A stretch of 64,000 nt of DNA from Heterobilharzia americana (taxonomy: Eukaryota > Platyhelminthes > Trematoda > Strigeidida > Schistosomatidae): contig OX104132.1 of NCBI GenBank assembly GCA_944470555.2, positions 16,439,755 to 16,503,754 on the forward strand, written 5' to 3'. The stretch's first letter is position 1. Every line of letters begins with the position of its first letter. Positions 35,290-49,319 of this stretch are shown here, piece by piece. Below the pieces are notes generated by a model, which saw only the letters and a list, made by a program, of their open reading frames with translations, did not search any database and was not told where the DNA came from. The position numbers and the translations under genes are program-made.

Positions 35290-36825
35290 GGATAATATGT
35301 GTATACATCCACGCCACTGATATCGGCTCTGAGTCGCATCATCTAGGGTCTCCAACCACTGGTTCCTCTTGTCTCGTGGACCCCAACTACCTAGTCTGCA
35401 TCGCCCCACGTCGCTCAAACCAGCAGCCAAGGACTCCGCACTTTGATGCTATGTCTTAGTCTGGCCACCTCGAGGCTTTTTCCAGCCTGGACCTGCTTCG
35501 GCCAACATTGTGACCAGGGAATTGGCGAATAAGCACACCTAAGACGCGTCTCAACTATCTCAGTCGATGAAGGTTCGTAACCTCATCAACTGATTTACCC
35601 CTACTCCCTCAAACTTTATACCTGACTTCTGCGTTGCCCACGTGGCGACATCACGGAATACGGCTTACACTATGAAGGCAACGGTGGTCAAACACCTGAA
35701 GCCTTCTCATGTCCTCTGCCTTCAATGGGCATGTTTCACAGCCATGCTACAGAACAGACCCGACTGCTGTGCAGTACACGCTACCCTTAGTAGACAAACG
35801 AATGCTACGGCGGTGCCATAAGTGATGTAAGTTGGCGAGGGCCAGCCAATCCTCTTATATCCGTGCAGAGATTTCATTGGCTGCTGACCCACCAGGGCTC
35901 ATCATACTTCCCAGGTAAGTGAAGCGGTCGACACATCCAACCACTTCACTCCATAGTGTTAGCCGTGGCACCACTGGAGACCCATTCTGAAGCAAGTTTG
36001 TATTTGGGAAGTGAGAAACGCATCCTTAACATTCTCAAATTACCACTCAAGGTGTTCAGAAGACTCCGCATCTTGTCAGTGTCTTCACCCAACAGGACTG
36101 TGTCATCTACATACTCTAGGTCTAACGAAAATTCTCCTGTGAGCAGGTCAACCTCTGTGTAACCTGGAGGCGAGAGGGAGACCTCCATAAGAACGTCCAT
36201 GATAAAACTGAATAATAATGTAGATAGTGGGCACCTTGACGGACACTACTTAACGAGCACATCTTCCCGGACATCTCACCAAAGGCTCCAACATGCTTGC
36301 AGGCGTTCGAGTAGAAAGCCTTCAATAGGGTGACGCACCTACTCGGCACACCTTTCAGTGAGAGACACCGCCATAAGACTTCTGGATCAGCGGGGTCAAA
36401 TGCCGCCTTCAGGTCGAGAAATACAATTATTGTCGGGCGTCGGTAGGCATGCCTGTGTTCCAGAACCTGGCGCAGTGTGAATATTTGGCCTACGCACCGG
36501 TGGCCGGGTCTGAAGCCTACCTGGTTTTCTTGAGCTTGTTGTTCCCGAGCTCCCCTCAGGCATCGAAGGATTATAGAACCTAGAATTTCGGATATTGTTT
36601 TCGTCAGACTGATACCTTTGCGGTTGTCACAAGGGGACTTCTGACCCTTCTCGTGGACTGGAATGATAGTCCCAATTCTAATGTACTTCGAATAATAAAT
36701 TATACGAACACATGCAGTTTTTACAAGCAATATCTGAATGTTATTGCTGCTGATGAGGCTGAGCAAATTTAGAAGGACTGCATCGCCACACCATACATAG
36801 TTTGCGAGGATGCAATTGTTCACAC
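35290..36825 (-). mobile_element. RTE-like LINE, reverse transcriptase part
   Basis: The minus-strand frame 36823-36122 has ISLTKTISEILGSIILRCL, VGFRPGHRCVGQIFTLRQVLE, IVFLDLKAAFDPADPEVLW and GEMSGK..LSSVRQG. These are the RTE-clade (schistosome SR2-like) reverse transcriptase motifs. A second frame (36200-35946) gives FSLDLEYVDDTVLLGED, the active-site YVDD, and downstream sequence to about 35290 looks like the C-terminal region. Frame changes inactivate it. Confidence 0.75.
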
Positions 36826-37899
36826 GTTGCTGATTAACACCCAGTATGAGCTTTGACCAGGCAACTGTAATTACACCCCAACATTCCAGTTAGTGAGTAG
36901 CTTAAACAGTAAAAGTACACATAATATCAAGTGCCTAGCATAAATAAAGCTGAAAAAATGGAATAATAAATAAGTCTTGCTGCCCATAGAGAGCACTCAA
37001 AACTAGATGAAAGTCCTGGTATGGACCGATGACAAAGCTTGGAATCGGTGTCACACAGTGTCAAGCAGCATATGACGCTTTTTTGGGTTTATTTCACAGA
37101 AAACAAATTCGCTGTAATAAACTGAGCTAAAGTTGTAACTCAGTCCAGAAACTGTCATCATTTTACGGCCCACGAAGTGTAAGGTTTCATCATTAAATTA
37201 TTTATTATGTCTTCAAGGTTGGCTCTTTATATGAGGTCGCTTCCGGTCCTCCTCACTATGAGGTGAGTAGCTGTTATTAGCCGGAGAACTTGCATGTTTG
37301 GATACAAACAGCATGTAATGCCAACATTTCTGGATGCATTCCCAGTTGGAGCCATAGATTTGGAGTGAACCGTCAAATTAATCATCATGCAGCGGTCTCA
37401 TTGTGAATCTGCCTTTGAGAAAGAGGAAACGTGGGCATAGAATAATTTATCGTGTCAATGAATAGCAAGATCTGAACAGAGTAATCAAAGAAAGAGAAAT
37501 CAGATGTAGGTTTGAGATGTTGCACAAAAACCATCTGTCTTTTCAGTAATAAACTGTGGTGAACTAGTAGTCAGTGACTTTAATCCGCGATAAACACAAA
37601 GTATAACGCTGAAACTGTTTGTCTGAATGGTGGAGCACATCAGTCGACATGTCCGACTGATAATGTTAGAGACAAGGAATAAGTAATCGTCATGAATTCG
37701 GGCGTATGAAGAGGCTTGCGAATACTAACTAAGTTTTGGGATGAAGAAGTGAATTAATGGGAGTCTTGGCGTCTAGAAAATAAGACGACTTGGTGTATGG
37801 ACGTTTGCGGGAATTCTGAGGACGGACATTCCAGTAATACAACTAAGTGCATTTAGACGTCTTTTGGAGTCAGGCGAGCATGCTGTTCACTATATGGGG
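36826..37899. other. No gene recognised
   Basis: Short frames only. It lies between two minus-strand LINE fragments and is probably untranslated LINE sequence, but I see no motif that proves it. Confidence 0.4.
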
Positions 37900-39860
37900 T
37901 ACCCTACTGGGTGGTACCGGTTATACAACGGAGGGGAAACTGTCGGGTGCACAGATTTCTCACTGTTCTAAATCAAGAGCTATTTAACTCATTGAATAAA
38001 ACTTAGGAAGAGATCTCACCTGTATCAATTTCACTATCTTGGGAACGCTAGGGTTCTACAGAGCCATCCCTGAGCACCTCTGTTGGTAGACACCTACGCA
38101 CAGATGAACTATAGGTGCTATCTGAGCCTAACAGCAAGTTTATAAGCCGCTTACACTGAGACGCAGAGGAGCAGCTGCGTGCAGTTACGGGGAGCCTATT
38201 CCAGACCGATGTGTGATATGTAGTAAGGAATTTACACCCGACCCGTTTACTGCGTCTCTCTATCGCCGACGTCGCTGTGTGATTTCTGAGATCATATGGT
38301 GGTACATATCTTCAAGCGGGTGAGAAGAAACAGTATGACAGGCCACGCAAAGTTTTGTACGAGAACCAAGTTGCTTCTTAGACGCCGTTTCCATAGCGGT
38401 TCAATAGACAGTATCTGGGTGGTCTGCATTGCCAGTGCAACTCAATAATCGTCTGATGGGACTCCTTTGGATATGTTCAAGTCGTGATTAGCCAGTTTTG
38501 TCCATGCTGGAAAAAAATGAGCTGCATCCTAATATCGGTCTAAACAAACTTATAGAGGGCAGGTTTGCCCTCCTTTGTGTAGAAGCTCTTTGGAAGGAAG
38601 CCTGATAATCTTCTAGCTTTAGAGGCAGCTATGACATGCCCAGTGAAGTTGAGGTTACCAGAATATTAGGCGCCCGGATTGTGTGCCTTGATGATTGTTT
38701 GAATTTCATGATCTCCTAAGGATAGCATGCTGTTAGGATAATACTTTCCGAAGTATAGAGATTCACCTGTTTCATTGTTTGGTCCAAGTTGCTACTTCTG
38801 ATTCCACTCAAGTAGATTGTTTAAGTCTGCCTGAGCTGCTGACAGACCTTCAGTAATTGCATCGTACTGGAAGCTGCAACCAATCTTAAGGTCGTCAGCA
38901 TGAGGATATGGTTGTCCGTGTCTAACCACTTCACACATGTGATTAACATATATGAGAAAAAGAAGTGGACCAAGAACACTTACTTGTACCACACCACATG
39001 TAGTTGGCCAAGGGTCGGAAAAGCAGTCGCTTAACTTAACTATCTGGGAGCGTTCATGGGGGAGTGATTCAAACCGGCTATTTAAGGGGTTTTCTACACC
39101 AGGTGACCTGATCTTCATGAGCAATCTCCGGTGGGGCGCTTTATAAAGTTCATTCTTGAAGTCGAAAAACAGCATGGCAACAGAAAGGCCCCGGTCACGC
39201 CTGCGTAATGAATTCAAGATAATCTAGCATGCAGGTGTCATAGCATCCTCTTTTTAGGAATCAGTGCTGTGGAACTGATAATAAGCAGTTATGGACTAGA
39301 CGGTCTGCAACACATCTCTGCAATTTTCTCCATCACCCTGCAAACGACTGATGTCAGACTAATCAGACGTCAATCATCTAAATATGCATTTGGTCCGGAT
39401 TTGCGAGTGGGGATGACACATGTAGCTTTCCAGATAGAGGGGTAGCATGAACTATTAAGTGACACAAAAAAAGCTCCAGAAGCAGCATAGGTATGTCTTC
39501 ACCTCCGCTTTTAAGGATAACAGCAGGTATCCCATCTGGACCATCACTGAAACGAAGTTTTCGTTAACCGCCGCGTGGAAGTTTTGTACTGTAGACCCCA
39601 CGTTTTCGATCTCAGAGGAAGCCAGTTGACCACTGTAACCTAAACGGATTACTCTCATTTATTACCAAGGCAGCAATTTGCTTGGAGTCATTGTGCACCT
39701 GACCGTTACTAATGATACGTTTAATCGCTTTGGGTTTAGACGGTTTCAGTCTGGACCTGAAAATCCTTGTTATGAATTCTTTATTGCCAGAAGATACAGC
39801 TTGACGTTCCTCTCCGATGGCTTCCTGTACGCGTAGAGCATCAGCATGAATGTTAGATAT
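37900..39860 (-). mobile_element. CR1-like LINE fragment, minus strand
   Basis: The minus-strand frame 39217-38792 reads MLFFDFKNELYKAPHRRLL, TTCGVVQVSVLGPLLFLIYVNHM and HADDLKIG, the F-D-F-x-KA, GVxQGSVLGPLLFxIYxN and YADD motifs of a CR1-type reverse transcriptase. An upstream fragment with DGPDG-type sequence (around 39540) and a damaged C-terminal part down to about 37900 extend it. Both catalytic motifs have substitutions (KNELYK, HADD), so it is a dead copy. Confidence 0.65.
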
Positions 39861-40149
39861 CGTGGCTAGTGAAGAAAGGTCATGTCGCTAATGAAAACGG
39901 GTGGCATGCTTCCGAAGTCGACTTCGAAGGGCGGTCGGAATAGACGGCGTTTTCGGATCATAATAATAATATATTTCATACAGCATAAGTTACGTGAATA
40001 CAAACCAGGTTACAGGTTTGATCATTTTGGTAATGGGAAATGGCTGTTATGTACACTGTTAGGCTATACATTAGACACCGTTATTCACGCCACATAGGAG
40101 GTGCGCCTGGAGAAAGAATGTAAGTGCCTCCCAGACAGCAGAGAATAGA

Positions 40150-42060
40150 ACAGATAAACACCAACATAATTGTCCGGCCCACCGAAGCAAGCTCAGATCG
40201 AAAGTGGGAATTGCTCGGCAACTGTTTGGATCTTCCAGTCCGACCTCGCCAAGAGGCTTGAGGTAAACACCAAGAACCTATACCGATTCACAGCAAAGAG
40301 AAAGTCGACAAGCCAAGGAGCACGCGTCACAAAAGGTTCGAACGGAGAAAACCTCTCTGGACAGGAGATCGCCGGAATGTTGAGCACCACATTTGACACA
40401 GCTAAGCAGTCCATTGGAAAGTACGCATACCAACTGCACGAACAGCCCCTGGCGTTATTCGATGCTGCAGTTCCCTAAATAACGGATAACTCGCGCTGTT
40501 GTTCTCGACAAGCTATCAAAGCTAGGCGCGGGAAAATCCTCAGGCAGCGACGACATCCGCCCATCTGTGTTGAGAGGATGTGCAAGTACCCTAAGTGACC
40601 TACTCTGCAATCTCTTCCAACACTCCCTGGATGAATAAAAAATCCCACGAGAGCGGAAACGGGCTATCCTTTCTCCCATCTTCAAATGAGGAGATAGGCA
40701 GAATCCCAACTGTTGCAGACCCACGGCACTTCTACCAGTGATATCAAGTTATAGAAAGTGTGATGGACGACAGTATCAGGGAGTATCTGGAAAAAAACAA
40801 GCAGTCAGTGACGCTCAACGTGGCTCCCGGAGGGGCAGGTCCTGTGCCTGCAACCCCCTGACAGCCTATGGCCACTGGAGAGCGTGCTGCCATCTCATAG
40901 TCCTGGTCCACACAATTTTTCTGGACTTCGCCAAAGCCTTCGACACTGTCTCACACACGATCCTAATACATAAGATAGCTGAGTTAGATATACGCAGCCA
41001 GGCGCTGTCGTGGCTGCAGAACTACTTAGAAAATAGGGGGTCCTGCATGAAAGTCAACAGGGCCTACTCAACTTGGAGAACATCCTCATCCGGTGTCTCA
41101 CAGGGAGCAATCCCGCGTCCACCGTTGTTCCTACTGTTTGTGAATGACCTGTAGCAATATATCAGCTCCCCGATTCTCCCATACACCGGCGACGTCAAGT
41201 TACGGAGGGCAATGACTTACAAGGCGGAATCGGGCGCATTTCAGAACGACCTCAAAACACTAGAGGAATGGGAACTAACAACGAGCTGGCACTTAACCTG
41301 GATAAGTGCCGGTCCATGTTTTTCCGAACTCCTGATCCTCAAAAAGTATCCTACTATCTCTGCGGTTCACGTCTATCCTGTACCACAGTAGAAAAAGACC
41401 TGGGTTTAACGGCGACGGAGAAACTGGACACCAGTTCCAACTACCCAAGTGATGCCCCAAAAGCGTACGGTATACTACACTTTGTGCGTAGACTACCGGG
41501 TGCCCTCGCACCAGAGCTCTTTCTGAAGCTCTACAAGAATTACATACGGCCCCACATGGAGGTCCAAGGCGTCTTCGTTCCACCACAACTGAAAAGTGGC
41601 ACCAACCTACTGCAAAAAGTCCAGAGGCGAGTCACGAACGGGGTTGCTGGGATGCAACGAAAACCATATGAGGATAGACTAAAAGACCTAGACCTATACT
41701 CTCGTAGTTACCGGAGGTTACGAGGCGACTTGATAACGGCTCACAAAGCACTGAATAACCCAAGTCACTCGGACGGAGGAGTCCTACCGAGTGGCCATTA
41801 CGGGGGTCCTCGAAGAAACTCTGAGGGAATAGCCCATCAGAGGTCAAAAATTCATGTGCGTTCACAGTTCTTCTCCCTCCGAGTCTGAGGGCACCGGAAC
41901 GCACTATTAACAGGGGCCGCCCACACCAAATCTGTTGAAAGCTTCAAGAAAAGGCTAAGCAGTCACTCAGAGACTCACGGTCTACCCACATGTAGCTGGA
42001 ACACAAACTGGTGTCAAGCCGCCCCAACTATTTTAACTATACAACCAGTTTTCTTTCTTT
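40150..42060 (+). mobile_element. CR1-like LINE fragment, plus strand
   Basis: Pre-RT linker 40170-40478 (AGMLSTTFDTAKQ), then KLGAGKSSGSDDIRPSVLR around 40510-40580. The reverse transcriptase (40738-41154) has FLDFAKAFDTVSHTILIHKI and SSGVSQGAIPRPPLFLLFVNDL, and the C-terminal part (41268-41888) has LALNLDKCRSMFF, VEKDLGLTA and YRRLRGDLITAHKAL. At the active site (around 41185) the reading is YTGDVKL instead of YADDxK. Separate frames and stops show decay. It resembles copy 3 of family A at 49363-50271 and runs in the opposite direction to its neighbours. Confidence 0.72.
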
Positions 42061-42859
42061 TGTACCCATTTAAGCCCTTTTCATCCTTTCCACATGCCAT
42101 GAGTTAGCCTCATTTACCTAAGTTCTTCATACCTTTGCACCCCTCCTCGCCCCACTTGGGTGTAAGTAGATTATTCCACTAGTTCACTTTTCTTTTCCGC
42201 TTTTGCTCACACAGACACTTTCTAGGTTTTCTCTTCACCATCCTTAACCCTCTCTAGCAACCAGTCCGAACAAGTGTTTGACAACTCGACATCTGAAGAA
42301 GCCAACTGTACCGTAGTACAAGGCGAACTAACTACCATAGCCTCCTGTTCAGTATGTCAGAGCCATAGCAGACAAGTGGCCGAATCTACTGCATCTGGAT
42401 CCGCCAAAGACCTGGAACCGTTCCGCAAGACCAAAAAGCGGGCAAGAAGAAGTCAACTGGTCTATATAAGCTCATGAAGATATGGGATATGCTTGAAGGT
42501 AGGGCGGGTAGTACAGCCGTGACCTTGGGTTGTGCGCGTTCGTCATAAAGTTTTGGTGGCCTGGTGCACGCTGACAAATGCGATTACTAGGATTCCATAC
42601 GGGTGAAGGACTAGTTAGGTAGACCTGAAAAATCAATAACAAAAGCGAGCAGCGGGCGGAATTCGAAACAGGAGGACAAAAATACACAGAAGTATATCAA
42701 CCATGATACATGAAGGTGAGTTCATTGTACTAACTACAAAAGTTACTTGAAGAAGTATCCGAAACCAACTGTTTAGAGGTGAACTTATGGGGAGGAAGGT
42801 GAGGGTGCATGCGAAATTAGTGGAAACTAAACTGAAGCCGAAGTTATCACTATGGAATA
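42061..42859. other. No gene recognised; likely LINE 3' flank
   Basis: Pyrimidine-rich sequence after the plus-strand LINE, followed by short frames without motifs. Confidence 0.4.
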
Positions 42860-45800
42860 GAGAGACTAGAGGATTTTGGACCAGGTATTCGCTTAAGTGT
42901 AGAAAACCTATGTACAAAAGTTTAATGAGGTTATAAACATTTAAATAAAGTCCAAGGTTTATGCTGCAATGGTAACCACGCTTTATATAGTCATGGGATG
43001 ATCATAGTGTTGCCTGTTGAATGTTATCATATCAGGGCTATAGAGACAATATGGTGGTGCAGAGTACTTACATGTAAGTACTAATAACAAAGGGCAAATA
43101 ACAAAACATGTTGCATGCCAAAAAGATCCACCGACAAACAGTTCATTTATCAGTCAGGAGCAAGGAGAGTATATTAAGAAATAGGTGTTAAGTCGAGAGA
43201 TTAGTTAGGTTATGAAGAAATGTAGGTTACGTCAGAGTAGCTACAGAGTTCACTGTTGCAAATCGTATCACACTTCGCTTCCTGTTTGCTCTAGGGCAGT
43301 TTTTTTAAAAATTAGATTTCATCTTAACCTATGAGCTTAGTTTTCGGCATTGTATACTTTTGTCATTGCAGTTAGTCTCCCTTGAGTCTAGGTACCAGTA
43401 ACACCGTTGTATATGGTATTACCGTTTGTGATTTGGCCGTCAAGGAATTGGTGACAGTCATTAGATAGGAGGAATTCACTAAGTAGTCGTTGAAACTGAC
43501 CGACATGCTGGTATAGGAGCAGGAAGTTTGTTCCACAGCGTACTGTATTGTGTTATGAAAAGCCTACGTCGAAGTTTTGAGCGATGCTTATTTATTGGGA
43601 TGGTGTGTTCACTATTACGCAAACTATATGCCGGTGTTGTTATAAAAGTTAGAGTACAGTTCTTTTTAGATTTTCCAAATAAAAGACGAATAAGAAATGT
43701 TATGTTGAGCTCCGGCATCTCAGCCAGAGTGATTCTAGTTCTGGTTTTTTGCACTTTGCGTCGTAAGGAAGTCCTTCGTTATGTATTAGTAGAGGCCGAG
43801 TAAATTTCCGTTGGATGCCCTCTACTCGAATTCTATCAGATACTTTCATGTTACCATAGATAACTGTGCAATACTCTAATATTGGGCGAACCATAACTTT
43901 GAATAGTGTAAGTTTTGCCTCAGGTGTGAGTATGTTTCTGTGTAGAAGACTTATGAGTCTTCTGCCTTTGGAAACTGTTGAATCTGCATACTCTGTAAAA
44001 GTCAAACTCTTGGAGTAAGTAATTCCAAGGTCTTTCACAGTGCTGTATATCTGCAGTGCGATGTCACCCAAGTGTAGTGTTACATCCGGGTGGAATTTAT
44101 TGAGGTGGAGGATGCCACTTTTATTTGGGTTTAGAGAGAGCTGTCAGGTTACGCTCCATGTGAGTGTTCTCTTCAGATCTTGTATTTGGGAGAAACCTTG
44201 TGTTAGTGCTGCGCGGGAAAAGCTGTATACTATTTTCAAGTCGTCTGCGAAAAGGTAAGGTATGCCATTTCGGATAACGCTGCAGATATCGTTTACATAG
44301 ATTAAGAAAAGTAACGGTCCTAGAACACTACCTGGACGACACCACTTCGTATAGGTCTAGGGGAGGAGTAGCAATTACTGAATTTTACTACTTGGAAGCG
44401 ACCCTCTAAAGATGTTCTAAGCCAGGACAGTAACGGTCTTGGAAACCATGTGATCACCACTTAGTGGCCAGGCGTTTGTGAGGCACGTTATCGAATGCTT
44501 GCTTGAAGTCTAAGAAAAGGGCAGTTACAAATAGGCCTTCGTCACGCTTGCTTGTAACGTCGTCTAGATAGTCAAGATAGCTGGTGGCTCATGACCGGCC
44601 TTTTAAGAACCTATGCTGTACTGGACAGAGTAATTTGTTTATCATTATGTAGTCTAAAGCATCTTCCACAGTCACCTTTTACATAGTCCTAGATATTACT
44701 GACGTGATATTTATAGGTGGGTAGTTTTCTATATTAGATGTTGGTTCACATTTATGCTTGGGACATATCTATGGTAGTTTCCAGTTCCTAGAGTAATTGC
44801 CACTGGAGGGAGGCGTATTAAAGAGCTTCAAGAGAAACAGCGGTATACCTTCACCACCTCTTTTTAACAAGATGGTTGGAATTCCATCAGGTCCAGCACT
44901 GTATGAAGTTCAAAGTGATGCTGTAGCTGCAGAAATGTTTTGTTGAGTGAAGAGCACAGCACCTATCGAGTGAGTTGATGTTGACGGTGTACCAAAGACT
45001 TTTGTTTGTCCTTGTGTGTAAAGCAGCTAGCAAATTGATAACTGAACAGCTCGTAGATTTGTAGTGGGTCGTCGTAGAGGATGCCGTTGTCAATGAATAA
45101 ACCAGGAATACTATTTCTGGAGCTGCTTGTTCAGGTTTTCATCAGTCTCACTAGTGCTTCTGTATTTCTAGTTTTACACACACACACTGAATGAGTTCTT
45201 GTTTAACGGCTTCTAGTACCCTCTCTACCTTAAATGTGTCATACGTGTCTTTGAGCGTGAAAAGCATGGTTTCGCATGCGCTTGCGTACTTTCGTGGGTA
45301 TAAAGTCAACTCTGTTTTTCTTAATTTCTCTCCGGAGCGGTGGAGCAATATAGTCTTGAGCTGTGCTTATATGTTCATAAAATAGATCACAGAACTCTGG
45401 TTGAACTATTGGTAAAGTAGAGGCTCCAATCTAAGCAACGCAGAAGCAATTGTAGTTCGTCCCATTTAGCATACTTGTGTTTTCTAGTTCGAACTGTTCC
45501 TGTCTTTTGGGCTAGTTTTGTGCTGGATATGTTGAAGTATCCATATACTATCTTGTGATCGTTACCCGGAAATTGTGTACCTACTTGGAGTTTTGTGGGT
45601 GCGGTTCCGTTTTGTGAAGACTAGGTCCAGGACACTATAGTACCTGGTAGGGTGTTCTACATGTTGTTGCCAACCCTCTGTTTCAAGAATGCTTATAAAT
45701 TCATCAAACTGCTCTGGACAGCTGATTAGTTGCTACGTTATATCTGGCGTGTTAAAATCACTACATATAATTTTCGCTATGTGTGGGGTAGTGTTGCCAT

Positions 45801-47950
45801 ACGAGCGAACACGCTTGTTAGCTTCTCGTCGTATTCGACTGAGGAGCAAGGGAGTCGGTAAATGCATCCTATTAAGAGAGGTGTGGAGTAAGTTTGGCTA
45901 TAACCCATACTGAGTCGTTAATCTCGTTTAGCTCAGAGGTTGAGCATTGCACAGCAGTGATTTCAGACTTTATATAGATAATGCTCCCTCCTCCTTTACC
46001 ATGTAGTCTGTCCCTCCTGAACAAGGAATAGTTGTCGATGGAGATCTCTGTGTCACAAATATCAGAGGTACACCATGCTTCTGTAATCATTATCACGGAC
46101 GGATCACAAATCAGAGATAGCAGTATTATCTCTTTCATTTTGTTGCGTACAGAGCGGGCGTTAATCAGGCAAAACGAGAGCGAACTAAGAGTACAAAAGT
46201 GTTTGCATATATCTCAAAAAAAGTCAGCACTTCTGTACATTCCTTGTGGGTCCTTTGCGTACATCATGCTAGCGAAGTCATGACTTTTAGCACAGGGCGA
46301 CGATTCGGTGGCGTGTATCTCGGAAGGAGCGAGGTGTTCACCACATTGTGATTGGTATAGAGGCTGCTGGTCAAGGTAGAGAGCAGATGATCCGACAACA
46401 TCCGAATCACTTGTATTACTGGTGTCATTGCAGCCGTAGGCTGTCCGAAAAAAATCACGTTCATAGGAAGTAATGAGGACTGATAGATTGTATAGCATGC
46501 CCATCTGCTGGCTGCTGTATACATTATGGTCATAGCCAACTTCATATTCACCAAGTTTTTCCTTAGGGGATCTATTATAAGTTTGTCCTTGAGTGGCATA
46601 TGACCCACGTTTTGCGGCATATGGGTGAAGCGAAGAGCATAGTCTGTGACTACCGTTCGGCTCACTATCCTGTAACTGTGACCGTTGAGGGGTCTGGCCG
46701 TGGTGTGTCTCTTAGTGACCGTGGGGGTGTTATGAAACATGGATCGCCTGAACAGTAGTTATTTGACTTGGTCGTAGGATGAACTGAGAAATAACGTTTG
46801 ACATTTTTCTAAGTGTGGCTTTGCGAGGGTGCCATGGTGTTTTGATTATTCATATTGCTTTTTCATCTATTGGCTTGGCTACTTAATTGACTTTTTGGCG
46901 ATTTGGTTAACCTGGGTGGGTTCATGGTAGGGTTTATATAAGAGTGTCTAATGCTGTCGTTACTCTTTGTCACCTGCCCATTTGGTGCATATAGGTTATG
47001 CACTGGTTGATGTGGGGGTAGACTGGATTATTTTACGCGCTAGGCTTCGGGACGGTCCTATGGTGACAGGGTGCTTGTGGCTGGTGCTGGGTATGTTTAT
47101 AGGCTGAGTAACCCCTGGTGACGACATAGTAATGTCTTCAGTACTTTGTTGGATCGACAGCGTAGCACTTGGTTTGGTGGTGATTTGTGTGACGAGGACT
47201 GGCTTCCCACTTCTTTAGACAGTGAGATCGCTTTTGATAGATCCTGTGCCTGTTTTCGAGTGTAGCTAGTCTATTTTCCCAAGCCTACTGTCGTGTCATC
47301 GGCTCTACTACGTCTGTGTATGAGTGGGCTATGATGTTCCTCATTCTATTGTGTTGGTTCAGTAACCAGTTCATTAATATATTGTGTTACTGTTGTGCGT
47401 ACCACAGGCTGACTAGAGTTTGCAGCTTTTGATATTTTGGTGCGATTACGTCTTTGACAAGGCGTTAAGTTTTGTAAAAGTGACACTTCTATATGATATG
47501 GATACACTAATAAGTTGATTGGATGATAGGAAGTGTCTGGTGCGGTAAGAGCTATTAAATTTGAACAATAAGGGGCAGGTATATTTCCCGAACTTCTTGC
47601 GGAGATGGATAACTTGGCATTCTGCATAAGACATGTTACAAGCCTGCAAACGTAAGTCTTTTAGTTGTTTGATAGGTTCTTGGTCAGGTATGTTGTATAT
47701 TAGTACCTTATACAAGGACATAATTCTTTTATTAACCTCTGTAGCTATGAAATCTAGCATACTTTCCGTTTTAGATAGGATTTCAGTACTGGCTTCCAGA
47801 TTAAGCTGACAAAGATGCAGCAGTGGCAGGATAACTTCAAGTTTAGTGTTCATGTCTTGCAGTGACTTCTGCAAGGTTACCAAATCTCCCTTATTTTTGC
47901 GCGAAGTGTTACGTAGCGCCGGTATCAAATCCAGTACCTTAACTTAAGCG
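42860..47950 (-). mobile_element. CR1-like LINE family A, copy 2, minus strand
   Basis: The longest LINE copy in the window. Read 47928 to 42860: ORF1 fragment (47928-47446; ATEVNKRIMSLYKVLIYNIP, MSYAECQVIHLRKK), then an ORF1/ORF2 junction region (46740-46264). The endonuclease (46138-45872) has SVIMITEAWCTSDICD and HGKGGGSIIYIKS. Reverse transcriptase remnants (about 45100-44200) and the C-terminal region (44071-43479; VKDLGITYSKSL, FKVMVRPILEYCTVIYGNM) follow, with a 3' untranslated part to 42860. Stops and frame changes throughout make it inactive. Confidence 0.72.
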
Positions 47951-48346
47951 CCTCTTCTAGGGCTTGATGTCGAACCAGTTAGTGAACGTTCTCTTTTAGT
48001 TGAGACTCTAGGATTAAGTTTACATGTATGCGCAGCACATATACATTTGTTGGCCTGGACCGTGGTGGAGCAGTAGTAGTTACGTCTGTTGGGTTCGTTA
48101 ATGCCGAAAAAATAACCAGCAGTTAAAGAAGGCTTAGCAACGACTTATGTAACAAATATGATAGTTATTGGCAAATGTTTCCTTACAGTTTAGGTAAAAT
48201 ATGTTGCAAAACTATTATGTCTCGAAGTTAAGTGTTAGTTCGTCACTAAACAAAGTGAAACAGATGAATAACTTCTCTTTAAATTAGTCCTCGTTTTAAT
48301 TCCTCTGTTTTCTCAGTAGTAATTTCTTGCGTCCTGCTGTGTATAT

Positions 48347-48970
48347 CTAAATGGATGTCTCTTGAAAGCAGTATTCTTTAACGTTCCAGAAGAGGAGTAT
48401 GGTCCTCAGGAGGTTGAGTTTCTCAGAAGAAGCAATATATGCTCCGAAACTTTCTTCTGTACAGATGGGAGATCCACTAAACCGACATAAAATACCAAGA
48501 TATGCAGGAGCAATGTAACGTCTAATTCGTATTGGCGCCGGGTTCTGGTGCAAAGTAGTCGCGGTTATTACACGAGTTACTATAAAAAACAGTTGACAGT
48601 GCTTCAACGGACTTACTGGCAAGGTAATCTACGTAATCTAAACACCATAGTGAAAACTGAAAGTCCTTCCAGCTAATGTCATGGTAGTTTCTGTACTGCA
48701 CTAACCATCTGCTGGGGTTAGTAGTAGATTCGAAATTTGGGCGAAAAACTACAATATTGCGGTCACTTCCTGAGAATCGATGGCTGATATGTAGCATAGA
48801 AGGAATGAGATTGTTAGCGAAAACTAAGTCTGAAACATTATGTAGTCTATTCAAAATCCAATATTGATAGTGCGAGTGTAGAAAACTGGTAGTTTTTGAT
48901 CTCGCGTCTAGTTCTTAGGGCTTGGTTCCAGTTGTTCGGTTCACTCCTGCAGTGGACGAGGAAATCCCCT
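48347..48970 (-). mobile_element. LINE endonuclease fragment, minus strand
   Basis: The minus-strand frame 48854-48522 reads NRLHNVSDLVFANNLIPSML then HRFSGSDRNIV, the end of a CR1-type endonuclease (LDLVFxN...SDH). It is a separate piece from copies 2 and 3 on either side. Confidence 0.6.
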
Positions 48971-49119
48971 CTGCTTTCTTGCTTTTAGCTTCGGTGAGGT
49001 GGATGTTTTGTGGGTTAGTAAGTTGTAATTTGTAGAGTGATTAAGGAGCTACGGGTTGCTGGGAAGTTTAGGGAATTGCCGTGACTCCTGTCTGTGTAGG
49101 TACCTGAAACAGAATAGTG

Positions 49120-49240
49120 AGGTAGTGGTAAAAGAACAAAGAGAGAATAAAAAAAGAGAAGGAAGAAAAATAATAATATAGGGAAGAGAAAAGGAGGGGT
49201 GAAAAGACAAATAAGAATGGAAGAAAAGTATTTGGGAATT
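49120..49240. repeat. Purine-rich low-complexity tract
   Basis: Mostly A and G (GAGAGAATAAAAAAAGAGAAGG and similar), just past the 3' end of LINE copy 3. Confidence 0.6.
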
Positions 49241-49319
49241 GCGCTAATGGTCGCATGGGTTTGGTTCCTACAGAAGAATTAGTAGGTGGTAATGTGGGTG
49301 CATTAGGGAGGGAGATAGT